DNA from: Haliscomenobacter sp040403615 | GTDB lineage: Bacteria; Bacteroidota; Bacteroidia; Chitinophagales; Saprospiraceae | Length of the DNA stretch: 64,000 bases | Reading direction: 5' to 3' | Assembly: GCF_040403615.1 (NCBI RefSeq) | Contig: NZ_JBBAKG010000007.1 | Coordinates: 1-64,000, forward strand | Shown: positions 16,958 through 26,156 of the stretch, one piece after another | How the letters are laid out: each line of letters starts with the position of its first letter | Position numbering within the stretch: position 1 is the stretch's first letter | Position numbers and translations under genes: made by a program | Notes under the pieces: generated by a model | What the model was told of the DNA's origin: nothing | Databases searched by the model: none | Seen by the model: the letters and a program-made list of their open reading frames with translations, nothing else

Positions 16958-17039
16958 GCAGAGTCAAGGATCGCTCTGCAAACAGGTTTTGGATTTAATC
17001 AATCAAAATGCCATCAACGGAGCCATGCTCCGTTGATGG
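16958..17039 (+). promoter_or_regulatory. Two-hairpin leader of susC (pair 2)
   Basis: gcagag (16958-16963) pairs with ctctgc (16974-16979). Then ccatcaacggagc (17011-17023) pairs perfectly with gctccgttgatgg (17027-17039) around a 3-base loop, 48 bp before the susC ATG. The second is a strong 13-bp hairpin without a T-run, so it is more likely an mRNA leader structure or operator than a terminator. Its role is inference. Confidence 0.45.
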
Positions 17040-17087
17040 GCCATACTTAACCATCATTTTTGTTTATTTAACCAAACCATCACTATC

Positions 17088-20000
17088 ATGGTTCATGCTT
17101 ACCAAACTTGGCAAAAATACGCGGCACTAGCTGCAGTTTTTTGCTTTTTTTCCATTGCCGCGTTTGCACAACGCAGCATCGGTGGAAAAGTGGTAGATGT
17201 AGCGGGCAATCCTTTGATTGCTGCATCTGTCATTGTGAAAGGTACCACCAACGGTACTTACACCGACGATAATGGAGCTTTTTTACTCACAGTAGAAGGT
17301 GATGCTTCCGCATTGATCGTCTCTTACCTCGGTTACCGCACCAAGGAAATTACGATAAGTGCTGCAGAATCTAACGTGGCTATCACTCTTGAAGAAAGTG
17401 ACCTTGCGCTGGAAGAAGTACTCGTAACGGGGTATTCTACTCAGCAGAAGAAAGACCTCACCGGTGCCGTTTCGGTTGTAAAGACCAAAGATTTATTATC
17501 GGTACCTTCTGGTAACTTTCAACAACAACTCGGTGGCCGTGCAGCTGGGGTGGTGGTAGGGGACTCTGGAGAGCCTGGTTCTCCGGTTAGTATCCGCATC
17601 CGCGGGGTAGGTACATTTGGCAACAACGACCCATTGTACATCATCGACGGGGTGCCTCGCGAAGGCAACCGCCAGATTGACATCAACCCCAACGACATCG
17701 AAAGCTTCCAGATCCTGAAGGACGCATCATCGGCCTCCATCTATGGATCTCGTGCGGCCAACGGGGTAATCATCATCACTACCAAACGGGGTAAAGCTGG
17801 CCAAACCAAAGTGTCGTACAACGGTTATTATGGTTTGCAGCAACACGGCAAATTGATCGACGTATTGAATGCGCCAGAATTTGCTTCCATGCGCTTTCAG
17901 TCTTATGCCAATGCTGGTCAAGCCCTGAGCGCCAATTTGCAATCTTTGTACGGCAGTGGCGCTACTCCGGTATTGCCAGAATACATCAACCCTACTGGTG
18001 CAAAAGCTGGTGATCCCAAAATTGATCCAAAGGCCTACAACGCTGACATTACCAGCGCAGATTTCAACCTGATCACCAAAGCGAACAAGCAAGGTACCGA
18101 CTGGCAGGAAGAAATTATGCAGGTTGCACCAATTCAGGATCATAACCTGGCCTTCTCTGGTGGCAGCAAAAACAGCATCTATGCGCTGAGTTTGAACTAT
18201 TACAACCAGCAAGGTCTGTTGTTGGCAACCTACAACCGCCGTTACAGCTTGCGCTTGAACAGCGAATACAAAATTGGTAAGTACCTGAGCATTGGCGAAA
18301 ACATGAAGGTTTCTTCTAACGAAGACATTCGTGCCATTGCCGGCGGCCCTGGTGAAGGTTCTCCGATCACCAATGCCATCCGGATGCAGCCCATCGTTCC
18401 AGTGTACGACATCAATGGATTCTATGCAGGTGCAAAAGGAGTATTGTCCAATGCTGGTAACCCGGTTGCCCAGTTGTTGCGCCAAAAAGACAACAAAGGC
18501 TACGGGCTCAACGCCTTTGGTAGCTTGTATACCAACTTGAATTTGGGCTTCCTGGGAGGCATCTTCAACAGCATCTCTTTCCGCTCTCAGATTGGTATCG
18601 ACTATGGCATGTACAACTACTACGGATTCAGCTACCGCAACATTGAAGCAGCAGAACCTGGATCTTCCAACGGATTCTACCAGGGTGCAGGCTACAACCT
18701 GAGCTGGACATTGTACAACACACTGACCTTTGATCGCCAAATTGGCCAAAACCAAAAGCTCAAAGCTTACGTGGGTACAGAAGCTGTTTTGGGTTCTGGA
18801 CGCGACATCTCTGGCAACCGCTTCAACTATTTCGTAGATACCCGAAACTTCTGGACGCTGAGTTCAGGTAGCCCGCTTGGTCAGCAAGCCAATGGCGGTG
18901 CCTACTCTGGCCCTGCCTTGTACTCCTTGTTTGGTCGCGTAGAATACAGCTGGAAAGACAAGTACATCCTGAACGGTACGGTGCGTAGGGATGGTTCTTC
19001 TGTATTTGGCCCTGAAAACCGTTATGCAGTATTCCCTGCATTTGGTGCAGCCTGGCGGGTATCCAGTGAAAGTTTCCTGAAAAACATTGCGGCCATCAAC
19101 GACATGAAAATCCGTGTGGGTTGGGGACAAACGGGTAACCAGCGCATTGACGCCAGCAACGCTTTCAGCCAGTATGGCTCTGGCCCTGGATCAACTGCTT
19201 ACGACATCAATGGTACAGGTACTACCCCGATCTTGGGCTTTGATGCAACCCGCTTGGGCAACACAGCTACCAGGTGGGAAACCACTACCTCTACCAACAT
19301 TGGGATAGATGCCACCTTGTTTGACAACAAATTTGAGTTGTCCGTTGAATGGTGGAACCGCCGCACAACTGACTTGTTATACCAACTTCCGCTTCCAGGT
19401 ACTGCCGGAGATTTGACTCCTCCATTCGTTAACGTAGGGGACATGCAAAACGTAGGTGTAGACGCACAATTGACTTACCACGGCAAAGCTGCTGGCGATA
19501 AACTGAAGTACAACATCGGCATCGTATTCGGTACCTACAAGAACGAAATTTTGCGGGTTGGCAACACGGATGAAGATTTCTTCCAGGGTGGTGGTTCTCG
19601 TTTGGCTGGTCCATCCATCACGCGTTCTTTGAAGGGGCATCCAATTTCTTCTTTCTGGGGTTACCAAATTGTAGGCATCTTCCAGGATGAAGCTGAAGTA
19701 GCTGCAGCTCCAGTACAAACCGACGGGGGCAAAAAAGTAGGCCGCTGGCGTTTTGCAGATTTGAACAATGATAAGGTAGTTGACGATAAAGACAGAACCT
19801 TTATTGGCAACCCACACCCAGACTTTACTTATGGCATCAACATCGATCTGTCCTGGAAAAACTTTGATTTCTCTGCCTTCTTCCAGGGCTCTCAAGGCAA
19901 CGATGTATTCAACTACAACCGCTACTGGATCGATTTTGAAACCTTCAACGGCAACCGTTCCAGAGAAACTTTGGAGGATTCATGGACACCTAACCGCCGC

Positions 20001-20324
20001 AACGCAAGTTTGCCTAAATTGGATGTAACCGACCAGGTTTCCAACGGATTTGGGCACAGCTACTATGTAGAAGACGGTTCTTACCTGGCATTGCGTCAGG
20101 CGCAATTGGGCTATACCTTCCAGACTTTGGGTAAAATGAAAGTTGACCGTCTGCGCATTTATGTACAGGCTACCAACCCAATTATGATCACTTCGTACCG
20201 GGGATACAACCCTGCCATCACTACTGCAGGATTTGGATCCGGTGCTGATGCAACGATGGGTGTGGATTATGGTTACTATCCATTGGTGAAGCAATTTATT
20301 TTTGGCGCCAATTTGTCATTCTAA
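17088..20324 (+). CDS. SusC/RagA-family TonB-linked outer-membrane protein (pair 2)
   Basis: A protein of 1078 aa, the same length and layout as the copy at 8616-11855. Signal peptide about 1-28 (ends IAAFAQ), carboxypeptidase-regulatory-like domain about 30-105 (IGGKVVDVAGNPLIAASVIV), TonB box region EEVLVTGY near 109-116, plug domain (LGGRAAGVVVGD, IRIRGVGTFGNNDPLYIIDG, ASIYGSRAANGVIIITTKRG) and barrel ending FIFGANLSF. It should transport a substrate handed over by the SusD encoded 59 bp downstream. It leads a plus-strand cluster: susC, susD, FG-GAP/ASPIC lipoprotein, haloperoxidase-like lipoprotein and cytochrome-type FG-GAP protein. A two-hairpin leader precedes it. Confidence 0.95.
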   Translation: MVHAYQTWQKYAALAAVFCFFSIAAFAQRSIGGKVVDVAGNPLIAASVIVKGTTNGTYTDDNGAFLLTVEGDASALIVSYLGYRTKEITISAAESNVAITLEESDLALEEVLVTGYSTQQKKDLTGAVSVVKTKDLLSVPSGNFQQQLGGRAAGVVVGDSGEPGSPVSIRIRGVGTFGNNDPLYIIDGVPREGNRQIDINPNDIESFQILKDASSASIYGSRAANGVIIITTKRGKAGQTKVSYNGYYGLQQHGKLIDVLNAPEFASMRFQSYANAGQALSANLQSLYGSGATPVLPEYINPTGAKAGDPKIDPKAYNADITSADFNLITKANKQGTDWQEEIMQVAPIQDHNLAFSGGSKNSIYALSLNYYNQQGLLLATYNRRYSLRLNSEYKIGKYLSIGENMKVSSNEDIRAIAGGPGEGSPITNAIRMQPIVPVYDINGFYAGAKGVLSNAGNPVAQLLRQKDNKGYGLNAFGSLYTNLNLGFLGGIFNSISFRSQIGIDYGMYNYYGFSYRNIEAAEPGSSNGFYQGAGYNLSWTLYNTLTFDRQIGQNQKLKAYVGTEAVLGSGRDISGNRFNYFVDTRNFWTLSSGSPLGQQANGGAYSGPALYSLFGRVEYSWKDKYILNGTVRRDGSSVFGPENRYAVFPAFGAAWRVSSESFLKNIAAINDMKIRVGWGQTGNQRIDASNAFSQYGSGPGSTAYDINGTGTTPILGFDATRLGNTATRWETTTSTNIGIDATLFDNKFELSVEWWNRRTTDLLYQLPLPGTAGDLTPPFVNVGDMQNVGVDAQLTYHGKAAGDKLKYNIGIVFGTYKNEILRVGNTDEDFFQGGGSRLAGPSITRSLKGHPISSFWGYQIVGIFQDEAEVAAAPVQTDGGKKVGRWRFADLNNDKVVDDKDRTFIGNPHPDFTYGINIDLSWKNFDFSAFFQGSQGNDVFNYNRYWIDFETFNGNRSRETLEDSWTPNRRNASLPKLDVTDQVSNGFGHSYYVEDGSYLALRQAQLGYTFQTLGKMKVDRLRIYVQATNPIMITSYRGYNPAITTAGFGSGADATMGVDYGYYPLVKQFIFGANLSF

Positions 20325-20383
20325 GGAACAATGTTCTGACAATGATTAAATTTGCCTAACTTTATCTCAAATTCAGTTGTAAT

Positions 20384-22123
20384 ATGAAAAAGGTTATATA
20401 TCTGGTATTTATTTTCGCTGTGCTCAGCGGCGTTTTTTACGCTTGTCAGGAAAAGTTTCTTGACCGGCCACCAATTGGTGGTTTGAGTGAAGCCACTTTG
20501 GCCAACCAAAAAGGGGTTGATGCCGTATTGATTGGTGCCTACTCCCTGCTGGATGGCTGGGCTCAAGGTTGGGGCAATGGTGCCGTTTGGACAGCTGCTG
20601 CCTCCAACTGGGTATATGGTGGTGTTTGTGGCGGTGATGCACACAAAGGTTCAGATGCATCTGACCAACCTGCCATCAACCCAATCGAGCGTTATGAGTG
20701 CTTGCCATCTAACGAATACCCACGTGGTAAGTGGCGTACCTGTTACGATGGGGTGGCTCGTTCCAACTCGGTATTGCAGTTGTTGGCTAAAGCAACCGAT
20801 GTATCTGCGGATAAAGCCAAGCAGATCCAGGCCGAAGCGCGTTTCTTGCGTGGTCACTACCACTTTGAAGCCAAAAAGGTATTCAACAATGTACCTTATG
20901 TAAGCGACAAAGCAACCGACTTCAACGTACCCAACGACCGCGACATTTGGTCTGACATCGAAGCTGACCTGAAGTTTGCTTACGACAACCTGCCTGAAAC
21001 TCAAGCGCAAGTTGGTCGTGTCAACAAATGGACGGCTGGTGCTCTTTTGGCGAAAGCTTACATGTTCCAAAAGAAATATGCTGACGCGAAAACCTTGTTG
21101 GAAAATGTCATCGCCAATGGCAAAACACCAAACGGCTTGAAGTATGCTTTGAACGAAAAATTCAACGACAACTTCTTGATTGCAACCAAGAACAACAAAG
21201 AGTCTGTTTTCTCCGTGCAATCTTCCGTAAACGATGGTGCTGACGGTGAAAACGGAAACTATGGCGACGTATTGAACTTCCCTTACACCGGAGGCCCTGG
21301 TACTTGCTGTGGATTCTATCAGCCAAGTTTCGAATTGGCCAACTCTTACCGTACCGATGCCAATGGTTTGCCACTGCTGGATGGTAGCTTCAATACGGGT
21401 GCCAATCAATTGAAAACAGACCAAAACGTATCTCCTTCAGATCCATTTACACCAGATGCAGGCAATATTGATCCACGTCTCGATCGCACCGTAGGTCGTC
21501 GTGGTATTCCTTACCTGGATTGGGGACCTCACCCAGGTGCCAGCTGGATTCGTGACCAGGGATACTCTGGTCCATATGCATCCATCAAGCACGTGTACAA
21601 GAAGTCTGAGCAAGGCAGTGGTTCTACTGCTTCTGGTTGGGCGCAAGGTGCCAGTGCCAACAACATCAACTTGATTCGTTTCTCAGATGTCATCCTATGG
21701 GCGGCTGAGTGCGAAGTGGAAGTAGGTAGCCTGGAAAAAGCCCGGACTTATGTCAATCAAATCCGTACTCGCGCTGCAAACCCTGCTGATTTTGTACAAA
21801 TCAACGGCGCTCCTGCTGCCAAGTATGTAATTGATACGTACAAAACGCCTTGGACTGACAAAGCTTTGGCCAGAAAAGCAGTTCAATTCGAGCGCAAACT
21901 CGAATTGGGTATGGAAGGACACCGTTTCTTCGACCTCGTACGCTGGGGTACTGCTCCAGAGGTATTGAATGCCTACATCGCTTACGAATCTACCAAATTG
22001 CCTGGTTTGAAAGGTGCACGCTTCACCGCGGGCAAAACCGAGTACATGCCAGTTCCTATTCAAGAAATTATTGCCAGTACTGTTGAAGGTAAAGCTACCT
22101 TGAAGCAGAACCCTGGCTACTAG
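20384..22123 (+). CDS. SusD/RagB-family nutrient-binding outer-membrane lipoprotein (pair 2)
   Basis: A protein of 579 aa, the same length as the pair-1 SusD. Lipoprotein signal MKKVIYLVFIFAVLSGVFYAC (lipidated Cys21). N-terminus QEKFLDRPPIGGLSEATL, helical segments QAEARFLRGHYHFEAKKVF and AGALLAKAYMFQKKYADAK, shared internal landmarks (PGTCCGFYQPSFELANSYR, LDRTVGRRGIPYLDWG) and the C-terminal KLELGMEGHRFFDLVRWG and KQNPGY. The clear identity in these blocks to the pair-1 protein shows a duplication rather than two unrelated loci. A TAAATTTG (20347-20354) in the gap after susC fits a -7 box but is more likely chance inside an operon. A strong terminator follows the gene. Confidence 0.95.
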   Translation: MKKVIYLVFIFAVLSGVFYACQEKFLDRPPIGGLSEATLANQKGVDAVLIGAYSLLDGWAQGWGNGAVWTAAASNWVYGGVCGGDAHKGSDASDQPAINPIERYECLPSNEYPRGKWRTCYDGVARSNSVLQLLAKATDVSADKAKQIQAEARFLRGHYHFEAKKVFNNVPYVSDKATDFNVPNDRDIWSDIEADLKFAYDNLPETQAQVGRVNKWTAGALLAKAYMFQKKYADAKTLLENVIANGKTPNGLKYALNEKFNDNFLIATKNNKESVFSVQSSVNDGADGENGNYGDVLNFPYTGGPGTCCGFYQPSFELANSYRTDANGLPLLDGSFNTGANQLKTDQNVSPSDPFTPDAGNIDPRLDRTVGRRGIPYLDWGPHPGASWIRDQGYSGPYASIKHVYKKSEQGSGSTASGWAQGASANNINLIRFSDVILWAAECEVEVGSLEKARTYVNQIRTRAANPADFVQINGAPAAKYVIDTYKTPWTDKALARKAVQFERKLELGMEGHRFFDLVRWGTAPEVLNAYIAYESTKLPGLKGARFTAGKTEYMPVPIQEIIASTVEGKATLKQNPGY

Positions 22124-22184
22124 AATGAATAACTACAGTCTCTTTTCAACTTGACAGGGCAATTCCCTGCAAACATTTAACTTC

Positions 22185-22224
22185 AGCGGAAAGCAAATTT
22201 TTTTTGCTTTCCGCTTTATTTTTG
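22185..22224 (+). terminator. Terminator after susD (pair 2)
   Basis: agcggaaagcaaa (22185-22197) pairs perfectly with tttgctttccgct (22203-22215), followed by ttattttt. It separates the susCD pair from the next gene, so the ASPIC gene probably has its own promoter or depends on read-through. Confidence 0.85.
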
Positions 22225-22274
22225 TTCCTCATATCTTTCCCTATTTTTACCCGCCTGAAGAATAACTCTTAATT

Positions 22275-25200
22275 ATGCGCATCATTTATTGTATTTGTAT
22301 TGCCCTGCTTATGCTGAGCTGCAATACCCGTAAAAATCAATTGTTTGAATTGCTTCCGGCTTCCCAAACAGGGATCAATTTTGTCAACTCCATCGTAGAA
22401 GATGCCCGGTACAACATCTTGGACTTTGAATACGTGTACAACGGGGGAGGAGTAGCCGTAGGTGATTTCAACAACGACCAATTGCAGGATTTGTTTTTTA
22501 CGGGCAATCAGGTGGACAACGCCCTGTACCTCAATGCAGGCAATTTTACATTTAAGGACATTACCAAAAGTGCCAGGGTCGCCTCGCCGGGTAAATGGTG
22601 TTCGGGAGCCGCAACCGTAGACATCAATGGCGACGGCTGGCAAGACCTCTACGTATGCGCCAACATGGAACTCGATGCCGCCAAACGCGCCAACCAAATG
22701 TTCATCAACCAGGGCTTGGATAAAAATGGCCACCCTGTATTCAAGGACTTTGCCCCCGTGATGGGCATTGCCGACACTGGCTATTCTACGCAGGCTGCAT
22801 TTTTTGATTACGACAAAGACAATGACCTAGATTTATACATACTCACCAATGAAGTAGAGATCTTTTTTCCCAACCAATACCGAGAAAAAATCAGCGACGG
22901 ATCGGCGCGCAACAACGATCGACTTTTTCGCAACGATGGCCCTGGCGCAGATGGCTTACCTCGTTTTACGCTGGTGAGCAAAGCTGCCGGTATCAAAATG
23001 GAAGGGTATGGCCTGGGCCTGGCCATAAGTGACCTCAACCAGGATGGCTGGCCCGATATCTATGTGACCAACGATTACCTTTCAAATGACTTGTTGTGGA
23101 TGAACCGCAAGGATGGCACCTTTTACAATGCAGCGCCGAAACTGTTCAAACATACCAGCCAGTTTGCGATGGGCAATGATGTGGCCGACCTTAACAACGA
23201 CGGCTGGTCTGACCTTTTTGCGCTGGATATGTTGCCTTACTCGAATGAACGCAAAAAGTTGTTCATCCCCGCCAACAATTACAGCAAATACCTCAACAAC
23301 GATAAGCATGGGTATGAGTACCAATACGTGCGCAACACCGTGCAATTGAGCAATGGCTTCGGAATTGTAGATACTGCAGGTGCGCCATTCAGCGAAATTG
23401 GCTGCTTTTTGGGATTGCAGGAAACCGACTGGAGCTGGTCTCCACTGTTGATCGACCCCGATAATGATGGCTACCGGGACATATTGATCACCAATGGTTT
23501 TCCCAAAGACGTGAGCGATCAGGATTTTGGGGTGTTCCGCTCCAATACCAATTACTTGCGTACTTCCAAAGTAGAACTCCTGAGCATGATTCCCGAAGTG
23601 AAGGTGTCCAATTTTGCTTTCCGCAACCTCGGCAATCTGCATTTTGAAAACACCACCAAAGCCTGGGGACTTGAACGCCCTTCGTTTTCCAATGGGGCGG
23701 CCTACGCTGATCTGGACAACGACGGAGACCTGGATTACATCGTCAGCAACATCGATGATCAGCCTTTTGTGTACCGCAATACCCTCAATGAACAAAAGGA
23801 AAAACCACACTACCTGCGTTTGAGCCTAAAGGGAATCAAAGGCAATCCACAAGGCTACGGTGCCAAAATTTGGGCTTACCACCAGGGGAAATTGCTGCAA
23901 TACCAGGAGCAAAGCCCCATTCGAGGCTATTTGGGTTCGGTAGAACAAATCATACACCTGGGGCTAGGTGACATCAAAATGCTCGATTCATTAAGGGTGG
24001 TTTGGCCCGATGACCGAACTCAACTGCTCCAAAAGGTCAAGGCAGACCAGGTGCTGACCATCGATCAAAGCAAAGCTTCGGGAAAATACAGTTACCTGAA
24101 AAAAGTTGCTCCTGCACTGTTGGCCGATTTGGGTTCGGCATTGCATGTCAACTATCGGCACGAAGAAGCTGAATTCATCGATTTCAATATTCAGAGAACG
24201 CTTCCGCATAAACTGTCACAAAGTGGCCCCGCTCTGGTAGCGGGCGATATCAATGGCGATGGTCTGGAAGACCTGTTCATCACCGGCTCTTTCCCTAATC
24301 CTGGCGATGTGTTGCTGCAACAGCCCAATGGACAATTTGGAGCAGCTCAACCCTTGCCACTGGTCGATGCCAAAGCTGGTGAAAGTACCGGAGCTGCCCT
24401 GTTTGATGCCGATGGCGATGGCGACAATGATCTGTACGTGGTGCGTGGGGGATATGAATTTGCGCCGAATTCGGCAGAATACCAAGATCTTTTGTACCTC
24501 AATCAAGGCAAAGGCCAATGGCAATTGCAGAAAAATGCCCTCCCCACTGAGACCTTCAGCGGCTCCTGCGTAAAAGCTGCTGATTTTGACCAGGATGGAG
24601 ACCTTGACCTCTTTGTGGGCGGAAGATGTACTCCTGGCAAATATCCTCTCCCATCTTCAAGCATGCTGCTGCGCAACGACAGCCGAAAAGGGCAAGTAAA
24701 ATTCACCGATGTGACCCAACAACTTGCTCCAGCGTTGAGCAACCTCGGTATGATCACTGATGCAATCTGGACGGATGCCGACCAGGATAAACAAGTTGAT
24801 TTGTTGCTGGTAGGGGAGTGGATGCCCATTGCTTTTTTCAAAAACCAAAAAGGAAAATTGGTCAACGTCAGCAAATCCAGTGGCCTTGAAGCCAAGCTGG
24901 GCTGGTGGAACAGCTTGCTCGGGGCCGATTTTGATGGCGATGGCGATACGGATTATCTGGCGGGTAACCTGGGCTTGAATACCTTACTCAAAGCTTCTCC
25001 AACCGAACCTGTTCAAATTGCTTCGGCTGATTTTGACGACAATGGCAATTATGATCCCATTTTATTCCAATACGGCACCGGACTGGATGGCAAAAGAAGC
25101 CCTTATGTATTCAATACCCGCGATGATCTGATCAAACAATGGTTGTTGATGCGTGACCGCTACCCGAAATACACCGACTTTACCCAAGCGACTTTTGACA

Positions 25201-25652
25201 ATTTGCTGCTGCCCGCCGAAAAGCAAAAAGCATTGATCAAAAAGGCCAATTGTTTTCAAAGTAGTTACATCGAAAACCTGGGGGGAGGGCATTTTGCCAT
25301 CAAACCACTTCCCAATGTTGCGCAAATGGCTCCTTTGTACGGCATGACGGCAGCCGATGTGAATCAGGACGGCAAGTTGGATGTCATCGCCGCAACCAAT
25401 GGATTTGACCCGGATGTATTTACCGGAAGGTACGATGCACTCAATGGCTTGGTGCTATTGGGAAATGGCAAAGGCAGTTTCGAAGCCCTTCCTTGGCAAC
25501 GCAGTGGATTGCTGGTGAAAGGGGATGGCAAAGCCTGTATTCAATTGCGCGCTGCAAATGGCAACCCGCTCTTTCTGATCAGCCAAAACCGGGGCGCGCT
25601 GAAGGCGTATGGCATTGCAAAAGTTAAAAACCAGGGAGATGAAAAAGAATGA
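22275..25652 (+). CDS. Large FG-GAP/VCBS repeat lipoprotein with ASPIC/UnbV domain (copy 2)
   Basis: A protein of 1125 aa, paralogue of the 12424-16035 product. Lipobox LMLSC (Cys16). The FG-GAP/VCBS loops include GDFNNDQLQDLFFTG, VDINGDGWQDLYV, FDYDKDNDLDLYIL, SDLNQDGWPDIYV, ADLDNDGDLDYIV, GDINGDGLEDLFIT and ADFDGDGDTDYLAG. The ASPIC/UnbV domain (about 525-605) has YGAKIWAYHQGKL, IRGYLGSVEQIIHLGLG and LRVVWPDDRTQLL. It contains no GC-rich insertion at the site where copy 1 has one. It is predicted to sit on the outer membrane with the SusCD complex. Immediately after its stop codon a tandem palindromic array begins and runs to the haloperoxidase-like gene. Confidence 0.9.
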   Translation: MRIIYCICIALLMLSCNTRKNQLFELLPASQTGINFVNSIVEDARYNILDFEYVYNGGGVAVGDFNNDQLQDLFFTGNQVDNALYLNAGNFTFKDITKSARVASPGKWCSGAATVDINGDGWQDLYVCANMELDAAKRANQMFINQGLDKNGHPVFKDFAPVMGIADTGYSTQAAFFDYDKDNDLDLYILTNEVEIFFPNQYREKISDGSARNNDRLFRNDGPGADGLPRFTLVSKAAGIKMEGYGLGLAISDLNQDGWPDIYVTNDYLSNDLLWMNRKDGTFYNAAPKLFKHTSQFAMGNDVADLNNDGWSDLFALDMLPYSNERKKLFIPANNYSKYLNNDKHGYEYQYVRNTVQLSNGFGIVDTAGAPFSEIGCFLGLQETDWSWSPLLIDPDNDGYRDILITNGFPKDVSDQDFGVFRSNTNYLRTSKVELLSMIPEVKVSNFAFRNLGNLHFENTTKAWGLERPSFSNGAAYADLDNDGDLDYIVSNIDDQPFVYRNTLNEQKEKPHYLRLSLKGIKGNPQGYGAKIWAYHQGKLLQYQEQSPIRGYLGSVEQIIHLGLGDIKMLDSLRVVWPDDRTQLLQKVKADQVLTIDQSKASGKYSYLKKVAPALLADLGSALHVNYRHEEAEFIDFNIQRTLPHKLSQSGPALVAGDINGDGLEDLFITGSFPNPGDVLLQQPNGQFGAAQPLPLVDAKAGESTGAALFDADGDGDNDLYVVRGGYEFAPNSAEYQDLLYLNQGKGQWQLQKNALPTETFSGSCVKAADFDQDGDLDLFVGGRCTPGKYPLPSSSMLLRNDSRKGQVKFTDVTQQLAPALSNLGMITDAIWTDADQDKQVDLLLVGEWMPIAFFKNQKGKLVNVSKSSGLEAKLGWWNSLLGADFDGDGDTDYLAGNLGLNTLLKASPTEPVQIASADFDDNGNYDPILFQYGTGLDGKRSPYVFNTRDDLIKQWLLMRDRYPKYTDFTQATFDNLLLPAEKQKALIKKANCFQSSYIENLGGGHFAIKPLPNVAQMAPLYGMTAADVNQDGKLDVIAATNGFDPDVFTGRYDALNGLVLLGNGKGSFEALPWQRSGLLVKGDGKACIQLRAANGNPLFLISQNRGALKAYGIAKVKNQGDEKE

Positions 25653-25659
25653 ATCTGCT

Positions 25660-26155
25660 GGTACAAGTTCTGCTGGTACAAGTCTCCAGACTTGTACCCC
25701 TATTTCTGCGTCTCTGACGCACGAGCAGGGAGCGGATGTTGCATTTTTGAGGCATACAAATAGAGGATACAAGTCTGGAGACTTGAACCAGAGCGGTACA
25801 AGTCTCCAGACTTGTACCCCTATTTCTGCGTCTCTGACGCACGAGCAAGNNNNNNNNNNNNNNNNNNNNNNNNNNNNNNNNNNNNNNNNNNNNNNNNNNN
25901 NNNNNNNNNNNNNNNNNNNNNNNNNNNNNNNNNNNNNNNNNNNNNNNNNGGTACAAGTCTCCAGACTTGTACCCCTATTTCTGCGTCTCTGACGCACGAG
26001 CAAGGTGCGCATGTTGCATTTTCGAAAGATACAAATACGGGGTATGGAGACTCGAACCAGCATAACTTTGAAGAACAAAACCATTTTCGCCTTGCTCGTG
26101 CGTCAGAGACGCGAGAATATTGGTTCAAGTCTGGAGACTTGAACCAGCAGCGAGA
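25660..26155. repeat. Tandem array of about 120-bp palindrome-bearing repeats
   Basis: Each unit has gtacaagtctccagacttgtac (a hairpin with 10-bp arms), then ccctatttctgcgtc, tct, gacgcacgagca, a spacer with atgttgcattttt, and a reverse-facing tacaagtctggagacttgaacc. Unit starts are at about 25674, 25797 and 25950. An inverted partial copy lies at about 26093-26149 (cttgctcgtgcgtcagagacgc then gttcaagtctggagacttgaacc). The gap of N falls inside the array, as expected when an assembler fails on repeats. The array stays open in several frames, which creates false ORFs on both strands. Confidence 0.88.
25850..25949. other. Assembly gap (100 N) inside the repeat array
   Basis: Exactly 100 N with a repeat unit cut on the left and a unit start on the right. 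The number of repeat units is therefore unknown. Confidence 0.98.
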
Positions 26156-26156
26156 C

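Noticed and set aside
17727..18755. 342-codon minus-strand ORF inside the second susC
   Set aside because: Antisense shadow of a strongly supported TonB-dependent receptor; no recognisable protein motif.
25609..25992. Overlapping plus- and minus-strand ORFs in the repeat array
   Set aside because: They encode only the repeat unit (for example TSLQTCTPISASLTHEQ) and run through the gap; no independent coding signal.
25660..26155. Possible CRISPR array
   Set aside because: The units are about 120 bp, themselves palindromic and near-identical throughout, with no unique 30-bp spacers and no cas genes nearby.
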